The notes under the pieces: model-generated
Databases searched by the model: none
What the model was told of the DNA's origin: nothing
What the model saw: the letters and a program-made list of their open reading frames with translations, nothing else
Assembly: GCA_019414265.1 (NCBI GenBank)
Contig: DXMJ01000017.1
Location: 1 to 39,910 of the forward strand
Direction of reading: 5' to 3'
DNA: 39,910 bases
Source: Collinsella sp.
GTDB taxonomy: Bacteria > Actinomycetota > Coriobacteriia > Coriobacteriales > Coriobacteriaceae
Shown here: piece by piece, positions 39,881 through 39,910 of the stretch
Numbering within the stretch: the first letter of the stretch is position 1
Layout: each line of letters starts with the position of its first letter
Made by a program: the position numbers and the translations under genes

Positions 39881-39910
39881 GATTTTTAAAAAAATGCCTA
39901 AAATGGCTCA

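Overview
The window reads as chromosomal DNA of a high-GC, obligately fermentative gut bacterium. Codon use is strongly GC-ending, and the gene set combines PEP carboxylase, nickel lactate racemase maturation, Feo iron uptake, Kdp potassium uptake and Ebg-type beta-galactosidase. Together with many long intergenic palindromes this fits a coriobacterium, most likely Collinsella. That assignment is recalled family resemblance and has not been tested by a search.

Layout. 1-4020 holds the end of an EamA transporter, an M20 amidohydrolase, a decayed MFS transporter and hisS. 4183-6996 is ppc. 7416-12035 is the lactate racemase region: larA with a lactate/glycerol-type channel on the plus strand, and larB-larC-tetR on the minus strand. 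serB (minus) and aspS (plus) follow. 14854-15127 contains an aspS terminator and a tandem array of variable hairpins. 15134-19994 is a divergent LacI regulator and an ebgA-ebgC beta-galactosidase pair with three identical operators. Next come an APC permease, a MITE-like inverted repeat and an HPr paralogue. 22475-25912 is feoA-feoA-feoB plus a cysteine-rich small protein. 26202-34471 is kdpDE (minus) facing kdpFABC (plus). 34717-36666 is an Old Yellow Enzyme/FadH-like flavoenzyme. From 36667 to the end the DNA is accessory in character: a broken FCD regulator, an AlbA_2-type regulator with its own operators, tandem and inverted repeats, and a GntR regulator.

How the parts work together. LarA interconverts D- and L-lactate. 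It needs the pincer cofactor made by LarB, LarE (not in this window) and LarC, and the adjacent channel could move lactate. The ebg genes hydrolyse beta-galactosides under LacI control. Feo brings in ferrous iron. KdpDE senses potassium limitation or turgor and drives the KdpFABC pump.

The most unusual signals are: (1) nested palindromes after ppc and after the channel gene whose outer arms differ in sequence yet stay perfectly complementary around a conserved core; (2) a tandem array of hairpins whose stems vary in compensated fashion; (3) an HPr-like protein with His15 intact but Asp at the Ser46 position; (4) a LarC lacking the C-terminal CTP-binding domain, with a TetR gene in its place; (5) several families of dispersed hairpins and MITE-like repeats.
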